Assembly (NCBI GenBank): GCA_003508835.1
Contig: PUFA01000006.1
Coordinates: 6,386,001-6,450,000, forward strand
Length of the DNA stretch: 64,000 bases
Source: Eonycteris spelaea
Taxonomy: Eukaryota > Chordata > Mammalia > Chiroptera > Pteropodidae
Reading direction: 5' to 3'
Position numbers and translations under genes: made by a program. The first letter of the stretch is position 1. The number at the start of each line of letters is the position of its first letter. Below are positions 32,356 through 43,555 of the stretch, piece after piece. Under the pieces are notes generated by a model, which did no database searches, was not told the origin of the DNA, and was given only the letters and a program-made list of their open reading frames with translations.

Positions 32356-32714
32356 GTCCGCTTCCTACCAGGCTTCAGGCCTTCGAGAAGCCAAGAGCCT
32401 TACCCAGACCCCAGTGGGGACAACTCCACTCCACCTCTGGGTTCCGCCTGGCTCTATGTCTCCCAGAGCCAAAGCTGGAAAGGGAGGGAGTGGGAGATGC
32501 CAAGGAGGAAGCTGAGCCTCTCTGCATGCATACTCCTGATGTGTGGAGGGCATGACCAGGTGGTATCAAATGTTATCCACTCAGAGCCAGAGTGAGGGAG
32601 GAAGACAGGGGCTTGGACAAGAATGAGGAGGAGGGGGACGGCCCTCAGTGGCAGAGATAAGAACGTGGGAGGGCGGGTGGGAGAGTGAACAGGTGGGGAG
32701 GGGTCCGGGGAGGA
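32356..32714. other. Unassigned sequence
   Basis: Nothing recognised. Confidence 0.4.
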
Positions 32715-32905
32715 TGGGATTCCAGGACAGAGTGGGAGCCCGCCTGAGATCTTGCTCAGCCCCAGAGATTCTTTCAGTGCAGCGAGTTATTCTCCTTGTC
32801 TCTGGGCCCCAGAGCTCAGCGGAGGGCCAGGCACATGGCAAGCCCAGGAAACATTCGCCGGACCGAATAAATAACTCGGAAAACAATAGGCACTGCGATA
32901 CAGCC
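32715..32905. promoter_or_regulatory. Candidate conserved non-coding element
   Basis: Unique block with a SOX-type AACAATAGG at 32882-32890 next to 'gaataaataact'. The 195-codon frame 32648-33235 crosses it but has no domain and a composition like its surroundings. Regulatory role inferred. Confidence 0.35.
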
Positions 32906-35095
32906 ATGTCCTCTGTAAGCTCAGGGAGAAAGGGGGGCTCTGGGGCAGCTCAGAGCCATGAGGCAGGGAAAGGCAGCCACCCCGAGGTGCTCTGGAGAGT
33001 GGAGGCGTGGCCTTGGCAAGGGGCGAGTGCTATCTGCTCTGCTGGATACGGTACTCCAAGCCAACACACACACTGCATGGCCAGAAAAGGTCAGCGGCTC
33101 CCAGGTGGACCCATTCACTCATCGCACAAAGGCGTCTCAAGTGACCGTGCATGCAACGCTCCTAAGGTCTGCTCGCCTCCTGCTCGTGATGTGCCTAGAG
33201 GTGGTGGCACAAGTGGGGAGATGGAGAATGGGTGAGGCTGCAGACGGAGTGGGATGATGAGTGTGTGTGGGAAAGACCTGAGCATGCTTGCAGGTTTACA
33301 TGGGCACAGCTGAGGGACAGAACTGAGCTGGGACAGTGGGCAAGGTCCGAGGGCAGACCCCAAGCTGCGGAACCTGTGGGCTCAGGACCAGTTCCCGCTG
33401 CCACTGCTAGCTCACTTTCTGCTCTAGCAACCCAGGAAGTAGGAGGAGGCGGGGGGAGGGGGGTACTTTCTCCTAAAGACCTTGCCCAGGGATTTCCAAG
33501 ACCCCCACAGCTCCAGAAGTCCACCGCCTGAGCCCACAGTCAACCGAGTGGCATTGACAGCCTGCCTTATCACAATGGGCTCGAGCTGAAGTGACCAGGT
33601 ATTTTCATATGTTTGGCTCAGTGAATACTCCCCACAGTCTCTTCTGGGCTTTTCCACTTGGATTTCCAAATCAGCTGTTGCTGGCAAGTGGCCTGACACA
33701 CAGTAGGTGTCACTGCTGGATCTACCTCTTCCTGATCACCACCTCCTACCTAGCTGAGACAGGTCTCTCAGCTCCCTGGGTCACTCAGCGGTCGTAACTT
33801 TCCTTCATTCTGGATGACAGGTCTAGTACTCAATCTCAGTCCGGAATGGCTCTCCCCAGGCCCAGCCCTCCCTCCCTGTTGCTCCCCAAATCCCCCAGCC
33901 CCAGGGAGCCAGAGAAGGTCTGGGATCCCTTCAGGGACCCAGCGTTTTCCTCGAAGCAGCCTATAGGCTGCTCCCAGAAGTGGTACTGAGTTCTTAGCCT
34001 GAGCCTGGCTGGGCCCCAGCCCGGAGTGTAAGGACGCCCCTGCCATGGCTGGCTGAAGCTTGTTGTCTAAGCCAGCCTGGAGGTGCCTGGGAGCTGGCGG
34101 GGAGGGTGGCCTGACAGGGCTCAGAGAGCAGGCACACCCTGGGTGAGGTCATGCCTGCCTCACACCTCTGGTATTCCTGCTGATCTCTATCTCCTCCCCC
34201 AGCCCTCAGGTTACTCCTCAGAGATGCAGTAGAAGAGGTGCTGATAAGGCAGATCAGGCCAGAGGCAGGATGGGCTGTGGCTGAACCTGGCCAGCCCTGT
34301 CTGTGGCTTCCACTGCCACCTACACCCTACCTCCTGCCACCCACCAGGTGGACAGACAGACAGAGAGGGCTGGCTGTCCCATGGGAGAGATTTCTGCTCC
34401 CCAGTTCGCCACCTCCGTCAGGCTAAACCCTGTCCCACAGCTGGCTGGGTGTCCTGGAAAGGTCCCTCCTTTCTACTACTCTCCCAGGAAGCCAGGCCAG
34501 GAGGGGAGCTTGGGAGGTAAGGGGTAGGCAGGTTCCCAGAAGGCTTTCCTCTAGCGAACACACTTAGTCACCTCTCTCTCCCCACCCTCTGGGCCTCACC
34601 TCTACTTCAACCAAACTTCGATTCAGTCAGCCATTATCAATAGGGAACCACATGATTTATCATGCAAACTTTTGAAAACAAAAGGATGAGAATCATACAC
34701 TGAGATTGTCCCAGGCAAACTGGATACATGGGTGCTCTGATTCTTGAGCCCCCACTGTGTGCTGGACCCCCAAGAAGGTACCTGGGCATTTTGATGACCT
34801 CAGGCCTGGGGTTCTCAGGAACCAGTGTTCAGCCCTGGATCCTTCTTTGTAACAGAATGGTGGGGTGAAGGAAGAGGTCTCCCTAGGGATCAGAAATGGG
34901 GTATAAACACCAGCAGCTTTCAGAAGACTAGTTTATGTTTCTTATTCTCTTCACTGTCCTCATCCCTAAACTGGTCCGTCCCTGAGTCAGGGAAATAGAG
35001 GCCCTAAGATAAAGGCAGGCCACATTTTGGGGGTGCCATGATCTTCCTGGATGACTGAGACATCCTCTTCCCTACCATCTCATCTTCTTACCCCC

Positions 35096-35096
<1 letters not shown>
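32906..35096. other. Unassigned GC-moderate unique sequence
   Basis: Two kilobases in which I recognise no repeat family, RNA gene or domain. Many short frames overlap on both strands. Confidence 0.4.

Positions 35097-35160
<64 letters not shown>
35097..35160 (+). repeat. (AC)32 microsatellite
   Basis: 64 bp of uninterrupted AC dinucleotide, the longest pure simple repeat in the window. Confidence 0.98.
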
Positions 35161-35164
<4 letters not shown>

Positions 35165-35204
35165 CACTCCCTCTCCTCCTGTCTGCCTCCTTCAGACACT
35201 ACGG

Positions 35205-35325
35205 CTAAGCCGGTGGTCCTCAAAGTGTGGTCCCCGGATCAGCAGCATCAGTGTCACCTGGGAACTCGTTAGCAAAGTACATTCTTCAACCCCACCCCAG
35301 ACCTACTGAATTAGATACTTAGATA
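35205..35325 (-). mobile_element. MER5A hAT-Charlie MITE, reverse
   Basis: 'cggtggtcctcaaagtgtgg', 'tccccggatcagcagcatca' and 'ccagacctactgaattagat' are the reversed MER5A sequence. The far end is missing. Confidence 0.9.
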
Positions 35326-35344
35326 TGAAGCAGTTAAGAGTACT

Positions 35345-35525
35345 GCTTTGCTCCTCAAACTTTAACAGATGTACAGATCACCTGGGAGTCCTGTTAGAAC
35401 ACAGATCATGGAAGGGGGAATACAGATTATGACTCAGGAAGTCTGGGAGGGACCTGATAGTCTGCATTTCTTAGAAGCTCCCGGGTGAGGCTGATAGTGT
35501 TAGTCCACAGACTACACTTGGAACA
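35345..35525 (+). mobile_element. MER5-type hAT-Charlie MITE, forward
   Basis: 'ctcctcaaactttaacagat', 'cacctgggagtcctgttaga', 'actcaggaagtctgggaggg' and 'ctgcatttcttagaagctcc' follow MER5 order. Confidence 0.85.
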
Positions 35526-35539
35526 GCAAGGCCCCGGGC

Positions 35540-35700
35540 ACCCTGGTTCTCAACTCTGGCTACACTTAGAATTGCCTGGGGAGCCTTTAAAAATACCAGT
35601 ATCTGGACCCTGGCTCCAGAGATTCTGGTTTAGTCAATCTGAGGTGAGACTGGGGCATAGGTGGGTTTTTAAATCTCCCTGGGTGAGTCTGATAAGCATA
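35540..35700 (+). mobile_element. MER3-like hAT-Charlie MITE
   Basis: 'tggttctcaactctggctac', 'gcctggggagcctttaaaaa' and 'ccagagattctggtttagtc' mark a related short hAT element. Third of three adjacent copies. Confidence 0.75.
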
Positions 35701-35829
35701 CAAAGTCCTTGGTCCAGAGTGGTGAGTAGTGCTTGGTACACATACACCCTATGTCCCCACTCACCCTCTGTGATCCCCTTCTCTCTTCTATCTTCCTCCC
35801 CTTCCACGTCTCCTTGCCCATGACTGCAG
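35701..35829. other. Short unassigned gap
   Basis: Nothing recognised. Confidence 0.4.
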
Positions 35830-36070
35830 ATGTTTGACACACGTAAGCACAAACCCATGGACGTAAAGAGAGGCGTAAAGACAGAGACTCAGATGCACAC
35901 AGAGGCAGGCAGACGGGCAGGAAGCTGCAGGCATGAGTGTGCACACACAGGCAAATGCAAGCATGGACGACCCTCTTGTATGCATGTTGCAAACACCCAC
36001 AGGAGTATATAGATAGATGGACACACACACACGCACACGCGCACACACACACACACACACACCACACACT
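35830..36070 (+). repeat. CA-rich cluster with imperfect (CA)n
   Basis: CA-rich low-complexity DNA culminating in an imperfect CA/CG repeat at about 36019-36068. Explains the cysteine/valine-rich reverse frames (35669-36235). Confidence 0.85.
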
Positions 36071-36509
36071 GCAGGAGCACACACCAGCCACAAAGGACTC
36101 AAAGAGTTCCTTCATCTGTCCCAGTGGTGTGACACTTGGTCCTGTCGCTCCAGCACCATGGAGCCTAAGCCTGTCTCTGACAGTATCAGCCATCGGGAAG
36201 GCGGGGCGTAGGCCCCTGGTCTCACTCAGCACCACTGAGGTGCTCTAGGCTGCACACGGACCTCCCCGGGAGCCGCTGTTGTCCTGTGGCAGGCCAGCTC
36301 AGCTTCTGGAGCACCGAGGAGACTTCGGAGTCATGCCCGCCCCTGGTGCCCGTGCCAGCCGTGAAGGGACACTGCCCCGTGACGGGGTCTGCGGGTGTCT
36401 TCAGCCCCTCCGCTCATGACAGTGCGGCTGTGTTGGGGCCTCCTTTGAATTTAAAATCTTTGTCCTCCCCACAACCCCCGCCTGACATGCTGGGACCCTC
36501 CATAGACAG
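36071..36509. other. Unassigned sequence
   Basis: Nothing recognised. Confidence 0.4.
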
Positions 36510-36680
36510 GCCTGATTGATGACTCAGGGGGACCACGGCTGCCGCAGGCCTATTTTATGATGTCATTAGGCAGCTTCGGCAGCGGGAAGGAATCCCTCCT
36601 GACATCATAAAGGACTTGATATTTCGCTAATGTTATCTTGGCGGCGTGTCGCCCTGACATTTTCTCTTCGCAGCGCACCC
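36510..36680. promoter_or_regulatory. Candidate conserved non-coding element with paired CRE-like sites
   Basis: Contains an AP-1 word TGACTCA at 36520-36526 and a perfect 12-bp inverted repeat TTTATGATGTCA (36554-36565) and TGACATCATAAA (36600-36611). The arms each carry a CRE/ATF-like TGATGTCA and its complement, 34 bp apart. Unique, non-repetitive. Enhancer role inferred. Confidence 0.45.
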
Positions 36681-37789
36681 CCCAGGACCAGGAGTTGTCT
36701 AACTACAGCCTGGAAAAAAATGCAAAACAGACAAATGCACCCTCGGGGGACAGCAGGAGAAAACTAATAGAGCAGTCCCCAGCTCCCCACCCACGGAGGT
36801 GGTTTAGGTGGGAAGCATGATGGGCCTGTCAAAGGAGACCCAAGGCTGACTCCCTCCTGCCGCCTCTGCCCCCTTGGACCACCTCTGCTCAGCTGCAGGA
36901 GGAAGTCAGGTGCTGCCACTCTGGAAGCAGCTCTGCCCCCGGGAGGCTCAAGGACCTGGGCTAAGCCCTTGCCCTTTGGGCCTCAGTTTCCCCGTGCGCA
37001 CCACAGGCGGGTTGGCCCAGACAGTTTCAAAGACTGTCCCGAGCTCTGTTGAGGGCCTTGACACCGCGGGGGAGGGTGACGATGCCGTGGATTTAAGAAA
37101 GAGGGACCCCATCCGAGGCTCGGAACCGAAAGGGTAGACAGCTGGGGAAGGCTGGGTTTCCACTCCCCCACCCCCAGGAATGGTGTTGAGAGGCAGACTC
37201 AGAATAGCAAGCTGTTTCCCCAGCCTGAAACCCAGTGTCTTCAAAAGCCCAAGGCCAGTTGCGGGTTCTCGTGCAAAACTGAAGTGGTAGTGGTGCAAAT
37301 TCCTTGCACAGGCCTGGCAAGCTGAGGCCAGCACAAAACGACTCTCCTTTCACTCCCAAGGCCACTTGGGTATCTCAGGGTGTGGTGAGGGATAAAGATC
37401 TGACAGTCATGGGTACCTCCTAGATCCACCTCCAAAAGAACTTTGGGTGAAATCAATCCTCTCCAGCATCAATCACACCACCCTGACCCCAAAATCCTTT
37501 AAAGATGGGCCTCCAGCTCACCACCTTCAGATGTGGGGAGCTCACTCCCTCCCCCAGGCAACCCAGCCATCTCTCTCCTTGTGGCTTCCCCCCAAGAGGT
37601 CCAAACTCCACTTTATGGGCATGGTGGGACATGGCTGTTCCCTCCATCCCAGGACCCTAAAAAGACATGTGCGAACACCCTCCCCGACGCTACCCTCCAG
37701 TGTTCAGGAAGAGAAATCAGGTTTTGTACTGTTTTCAGAGACGAAATATTTGTCTTCAAAGAGCATAACTGGCCATTTTAACCTGGAGT
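36681..37789. other. Unassigned sequence
   Basis: No named repeat. Overlapping frames on both strands, none with a domain. Confidence 0.4.
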
Positions 37790-37945
37790 CCATGGTTAGA
37801 ACCACAGTTCAACAGAATGAGTTTCTTCTATAATTCTATGTATCTTAATTTATATAGTTAAAAACACTGTTTCACAAGGGTCCATAGGCTTCACCAGGCT
37901 GCTAAAGACTATGGTTTCAAAAAAAAAGTTTAGAAGTCTAGACAA
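37790..37945 (+). mobile_element. Short hAT-like MITE
   Basis: 'cacaagggtccataggcttc' and 'accaggctgctaaagac' are the terminal text of a common mammalian hAT element. Number not assigned. Confidence 0.65.
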
Positions 37946-38689
37946 AGCCACTTTAGCCATGAATGTGTCAGGTTTGAGGAGACCATCCTGGCCTGGGCAT
38001 GTCACCCAGCTCTGGACAATCCCACTTCCCCTTGTTGGAAGAAACTACTTTAAAAGTAAAGGTGGAAAAAGCCAAGACCTGCTCCCAGATCTTACCTCCA
38101 CCAGAATGTTTCTTCTGTGCCCTGAGGTGACTAGACCACCCAAATCCTGACTCTTAGGCCTGACCTGAACAGGCCACCCAGCAGATGGCACCTATGGAGG
38201 GCTGAGTACTGTTCTAGAGGAGCAGACAAAGATGGATTGAACCCACTCCTGGCTTCCAAAAGTTCTCACCAGGTAAGGTTGACACACTACACCCACACCC
38301 TGCTACCCGCCCATCCCCTGCACACCAGGCTCTGCCCATGTTTCTCCCTGGGCCTGAGTGCCCAATCCCACACCCTCCCATAGCTAAGACTTCCAGCATC
38401 CAGCTGGACTATCTACCTTAGTCTGAGCACCCTTATTCCCTTGGAGAGGCCCAGCTAAGTGGGAGCCTCCAAGAAGGACCACCTCAGCCTTGGGTGCACT
38501 TGCAGGTGTGGTGCATGGAAATAAAAGATAAAAAATGCCAGAGAGAAGATAGCCTTGACCCTGGCTGACCCAGGAGAACACTGTGGACTCTCAGATTGGG
38601 TCAGGAATCAGCTCTAGAACTGCAGGAGGACGATAACCTTCGACTGCCTGAGTTGGTAGACAACCACCCCTGAGATCTGGTACTCTCCA
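37946..38689. other. Unassigned sequence
   Basis: Nothing recognised. Confidence 0.4.
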
Positions 38690-39300
38690 AAATGAGAGAG
38701 GTTCATTCATTCGACAAATATCTATTGAGTGCGCATTACTTGTCAGGCAGTAGACCAGATGGTAGAAACAAAGCCAAAAATTCCTGCTCTGAAGAGGTTA
38801 CATTCTCTGGGGAGAGACAAGCAACACAGAAAATAAAGAAGAAAAAGTTTCATGTGGTATACTAGAGGGTGATACGCGCCATAGATAAAAATGAGTCAGA
38901 AAGAGTGAGTGTCTTCCTCACAGAGAAGGTGACATTTGAGTAAAGACCTGAAAAGAACGACAGAGGAGCCATGACGAGATCTGGGGGAAGAGCATTTCAA
39001 TAACGGACCGAGCACATGCAAAGGTCCTGAGGCAGGAACGTGGCTGACAGGTTTGGGGAACAGTGGGGAGGTAGTGTCGTTAGAGGGAAGTGAGATGGGG
39101 AAGAATAGCAGACAGTGACAGGTGGGGAGGCTGGTCCCATGGGACCTTAAGGCCACTGTAAGGACTTTAGCTTCCAGTCCAGGTGAGATGGGAACCATCA
39201 AAGGTTTGGAGCAGACATGTGATGTGATGTCACTTTAATGTTAACAGGATCACTGTGACTGCAGTGAGACAATGGGCCACTGGAGAGGGGGTGAAGATGA
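38690..39300 (-). mobile_element. L2 LINE, reverse, 3' 600 bp
   Basis: Opens with the reversed L2 tail 'ttcattcattcgacaaatat', then 'gagaaggtgacatttgagta', 'tctgggggaagagcatttca', 'aaggtcctgaggcaggaacg' and 'gatcactgtgactgcagtga'. Well preserved at its 3' end. Confidence 0.92.
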
Positions 39301-39359
39301 TGGTGCTCAACCAATGCCACGGCAGGGGAGGTCAGGGGAAGTGGTTGGGTTCCAGGTAT

Positions 39360-39545
39360 ATTCTGCCGCTGGAACGGTACCCGCCAGGCATCGCCCCTGG
39401 GCCTGTGCACCATTGTCTCTCATCCTCGCAACCACCCTATGAAGTACAGAAAAGGAATTTGAGGTTCAGAAAGGTCCAACAGCAGTGAGTGAGAGATTCA
39501 ACCCAGGCTTATCAAAGCCTGAAGCCCAAGTTCTTCACATCTCAC
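39360..39545 (-). mobile_element. MIR, reverse
   Basis: 'cctcgcaaccaccctatgaa', 'gaggttcagaaaggtccaac' and 'gagattcaacccaggcttat' are reversed MIR words. Confidence 0.75.
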
Positions 39546-39559
39546 ATCAATACCTGCCT

Positions 39560-39845
39560 GGTCAGGATTCCAATAAGAAAAATACCCAGGCACAGAGTTA
39601 AGACAGTGACAAAGTTAAGACGGTAACCAGCTGAGAACGTCACGCTAATTTGGAATGGTTTATACAACGTCATCTTAACATACTTCCTCTTTACGTTAAA
39701 GCTCAAATGATACTGATCAGAGTTAAGCACGTTTATTTTCATTTATACAGTTTCCAACTTCTAATCAATCTTCCTGTTTTAAATTTCATCTAAAATCATC
39801 AGTGAAAGGAGAAAACTATAAAGAGAGAGGAAGCATTTGATAATT
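39560..39845. promoter_or_regulatory. AT-rich unique block, possible conserved element
   Basis: Unlike the repeats on both sides it matches no family I recognise. It is AT-rich with 'aagcacgtttattttcattt' and 'ttctaatcaatcttcctg'. Could be a worn transposon instead. Confidence 0.25.
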
Positions 39846-40839
39846 GTAAGATATGAACTAGGGCACCTTGTTTCTTACAAGAATCATCGATCACTGCTGT
39901 GGGCCAGGCCCTGGGCCACCAAACCTGGCCAGACAGGGATGACTCTGACACAGTCCCTGCGGGGCGGAATAGAAAAGATATTTACAACCAGCACATTAGA
40001 TGAACCGTATCCAAGGTGACCCAGGTAACCGAGCAGGGAGGTGCAGCCAGGCAAGGCTGGAATCTGAACATGAGCAGGAGAAAGAGGGCTCCCAGCATCC
40101 AAGAAAAGGGCCAGCAATGGAGACCAGCAAGAGACAAAGAGTTGAGCTGGGGCAGAGGTGCTCCAAAGCCTGAGCTGGCAGGTCTTCCAGCAGGGGAAGG
40201 GTCATCCTGTACTAGCTCTGTAGGAAGGATGGGAAGGGAGTCCTAGGGAAGGAGAAAAAGTCAGGGGTTCTCCCTCTGCACTACTGCTGAGGGCAATGAT
40301 TAAAACGCAATGCTGGATGCAACGACTTTAATTTATAGAGCCCCAGGAGCCTGTGTGGCTCTGTGGCTGAGTCCACATGGGAGTAGGGGTAGGAAGCCCC
40401 TCTCTGGAACCTGAAGTGGGAATCTAAGGCTCATCTGTCACATCCACGACAGCCCAGGGCCAAGCCTCTTTAAGTAAGTTGAGAAAGGGAAGGAGAGGTA
40501 GAAAGGATGGAGAGAAAACACGGAGCAATGAAGAATAGAAAAAGGAAAGGAGATGAGATAAAGAAAAAGAGAAGGGAGAGATACATAAGTTCCAAAGGGC
40601 AGGCATGTCCTTCCCCAGAAACACCAAGCCCCTTGGTCTGGTCCGTGGCGGCACCCTGGGAATCTGAGGGTATAGCTCCCCTTCAAATATGTCAAAGGGA
40701 CATGGAAGTCCAGGAGGCTCCAGCCACACAGGAAAGACCCAAGGGAAGACCTGGAGCTGCTGCAGCCACATGGAAGATTCTATCCTGCTCATCTGGATAC
40801 AGCTGTGCCCGCATCCGGAAGTCATGCCAATGCCCTCAC
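39846..40839. other. Unassigned sequence
   Basis: A worn L2-like piece near 39880-40010 is possible. Frames 40424-40902 overlap on both strands without domains. Confidence 0.35.
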
Positions 40840-41440
40840 AGGCATACACGCGCACCCAGAAACGCACCAGCATATAGGCACGGACACAGAGACACTCACT
40901 AACGCATGTACATGATCAGACTTACGGATGTGTATGACACACAGAGAGGCGCAGAGGCCCCAAAAAGAACACATATGCTGTGCAGTAATGCTTGCATGGA
41001 TGTCAACGGAAAGCCATGGACTCCCCTCCGCAGATACTGACAGAGGTGGTCAGACACGCACTGACATGGAGGCACCGATATGAACACACCTGTGCGGATA
41101 GTGAGAGATGTGTACACAGGGACATCTGCAGAGACAAGCGGAAATGTACAGACACATGCTGACAGCTGTGTACATCTAAGAAACTCACTTCTGCACAGGT
41201 GTGCAAGTACACATACACAGGTACACACTGACACACAGACACGCCTTGTCGCATCTACGTGGATGCACCCATTCTTGTGCTGATATGTGATGCATACACC
41301 CACATTTATAAGCACACATGTTCCCAGATGTATCCTCAGACGTGCACGCCCACAAAGGCATGTTCGGGGACACTGGCCGACATGCTCAGGCACCGCCAGA
41401 AGCCAGGCACCTGCACACGGCTGGGCTCTGTTCTGAGCTC
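40840..41440 (+). repeat. Long degenerate CA-rich block
   Basis: About 600 bp of imperfect ACAC/CACG-rich sequence, with no fixed unit that I can define. Explains cysteine/valine-rich reverse and threonine/histidine-rich forward frames. Confidence 0.75.
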
Positions 41441-41869
41441 AGGCCCCGCTTCTCAGCATCCCTAAGCCGGCTGTCCTCAAGCCAAGCCCTCTCCTGCCCC
41501 ACTCCTGCCAGCTGCCTAGCTTTGGCTCGCTCCCTTGTGCTCAGACCCTCCCACCATCCCTTCGTCTGCCCACTGGCCCTGCCCCAAGCCCCAGGCTCCA
41601 GGATGGCAATTGCCCCATTCTCCCAGGTGCCGACTCAGCCAAATTTTACACCCAAAAGTGGAGCCGGGCCAGCGGGGCTTGTTGCAGCCCGCTTGGGGCA
41701 TCAGCATGGGGGTGGCGGGAGGGAGCCAGGATCCTGGAGTAGCAGAGAGAAGAGCAGCCCCAGCTGCCATGCCTGGAAAGGCTGCCAGCTTCCTCTTCTC
41801 TAAGTCGTCCCCCCTCTGCAGGCCTCAGGCTCCTCACCTCTGAAATGGAGCCATCCGCTGGCCCCACTG
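41441..41869. other. Unassigned GC-rich sequence
   Basis: Frames on both strands are proline/alanine-rich and without domains. Confidence 0.4.
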
Positions 41870-42085
41870 ATGTATCAATTCAACATATATCCATCATCTC
41901 CCAGATGGCAAAGGGTATTACCTAACCTTCCATTGTTTTCTTATTTACAATAACTCTAAGACATAGATTTCATTTTCCCTGACTTACACCAGGTAGCTCT
42001 GGAAGGGTAAGTCACTTACTCAAGAGATCAGACAGGACTGGACCCAAGGTTCCTGCTCCAAATTCCACACCTTTCATGGTCAGTC
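41870..42085 (-). mobile_element. MIR, reverse, worn
   Basis: 'atttacaataactctaagac', 'gggtaagtcacttactcaag' and 'ggacccaaggttcctgctcc' keep MIR order. Confidence 0.7.
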
Positions 42086-42379
42086 AATATGCAGCGCATG
42101 AGCTACCAGAGTCCAATCGCTTGCCCACAGCAGACATCGCTAATCGATAAGGCTCTTTTTGTGGTGAACCTGGACTTGGCACCCAGGACGAAACCTTGTC
42201 ACTGCGTCTAATTCATCTAACTCAGAGGGTGGATGTAGCAATTGAGTGGGATCAAGGGCAAAAAGTATTTTGGAAGAGCACAAGTGAAGCGCTTGTCAGG
42301 GCATTTTAGTACCATTTCCAAAGGTGGTTCACATCCAAGTCCTCCCCAGTCCCACTACACTGGGGAGACAATGAAGGAC
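42086..42379. other. Unassigned sequence
   Basis: Nothing recognised. Confidence 0.4.
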
Positions 42380-42480
42380 AAGACGGCCACTATCATTGCT
42401 CTACTCCACAGAGGAAGAGACTGAGGCTCAGGCAAGTGAGTCCAGAGTCAGGGGTGGGACTGGGATGCATCGACCCCTGT
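42380..42480 (-). mobile_element. MIR fragment, reverse
   Basis: 'agaggaagagactgaggctc' followed by 'tccagagtcaggggtgggac' fits the MIR core. Confidence 0.65.
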
Positions 42481-42594
42481 TTCAGTGCTCTTTGAACATC
42501 CGCAGCCCCAGCCAGGAAGGCCAGGCCCAGAGCGTGCGGCACGGGAGAGCCAGGGCTGGGAGGCGAGCAGGGCCCAGACTCCTCCCAGCAGAAA

Positions 42595-42715
42595 GGAATC
42601 AACCCTACAACTAATTGGTTCAGAGTGCTTCTTTTGACCCTAATTAGCTATTTGTCATGTCTCCATTTGCATACCAGAAAAGATGCAAATTTGCATATTT
42701 GTAAATGAGGCTGGG
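42595..42715. promoter_or_regulatory. Candidate enhancer with three POU octamers
   Basis: Perfect octamers at 42665-42672 (ATTTGCAT), 42683-42690 (ATGCAAAT) and 42689-42696 (ATTTGCAT). The last two share two bases and form the 14-bp palindrome ATGCAAATTTGCAT. Homeodomain words 'ctaattgg' and 'taattag' lie just upstream. About two octamers are expected by chance in 64 kb, so three in 32 bp is unusual. Confidence 0.5.
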
Positions 42716-43152
42716 CCTGGATGTGGGTTCTGGAAGAACTTGGCAGTTGCTGGCAGGCAGGGAGGCAGCTGGCTCTTGCCACTGAAGCATAGGCCGTGGA
42801 ATGAGGAGATCTGGAAGACAGCTCTTTGGCTCAGGCCTGAAGGGACTCTCAAAGGGGGTCAGACAAGATGGCCTGCCCCCTCCTCCCCTGGGGCTGAGTG
42901 GTGGGCACGGAGAATGGGTGAGCCTAACACTGCTATTTTGATTAGATGAAACAAGGAGAGGGGAATATAAAGTAATTTCAGGACGCTCTGTGCTGGGAAG
43001 CCTTCTGTTCCCGTCCTTGGATAGAATCTGTAACACTTGCAAAGGGGGGGACCCCCTCCACCACCTCTCTAGAGAGGAAAAAGGTTTGGGAGGGAACGGA
43101 GGTCAGGGGAATCTCACCCTCACACCCACCCATACTCAAACTAACTCTCTCT

Positions 43153-43158
<6 letters not shown>
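42716..43158. other. Unassigned sequence
   Basis: Nothing recognised before the CT repeat. Confidence 0.4.

Positions 43159-43209
<51 letters not shown>
43159..43209 (+). repeat. (CT)25 microsatellite
   Basis: About 51 bp of pure CT after a short CCCT run. Gives the Arg-Glu repeats of the reverse frame at 42978-43271. Confidence 0.98.
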
Positions 43210-43211
<2 letters not shown>

Positions 43212-43229
43212 CCCACTCCGACCCCCAGG

Positions 43230-43555
43230 TTCTGAGGCACACGTATACTTGTACACACATCTACAATTCACTTACACATACACACATACGCATCTCACAC
43301 ACACAAGCCTCCACACACCCCCCAGGAGCACCCTCACACACAGCACCCCCAGACCCACAGAGATGCACATACAACTCTTAACTGGAGAGGCACATTCGCA
43401 CATGCAGACATTCCCAGACTTCCCGCCACATACACATTCACGCCCTTACACATACAGACACACACTCAAACACTTGAACATAGATGTAGGCATACAGACT
43501 CACTTAAGCTGTGTGTAAATATTTACATACACACACACACATATGCCATACATGA
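43230..43555 (+). repeat. CA-rich low-complexity block
   Basis: Imperfect CACA/CATA-rich sequence without a definable long unit. Confidence 0.8.

Noticed and set aside
32648..33235. 195-codon forward frame
   Set aside because: Glycine/serine-rich without a domain, and opposed by reverse frames of about 100 codons.
42978..43271. Reverse frame with an Arg-Glu repeat, resembling an RNA-binding RE domain
   Set aside because: Produced by the (CT)25 microsatellite.
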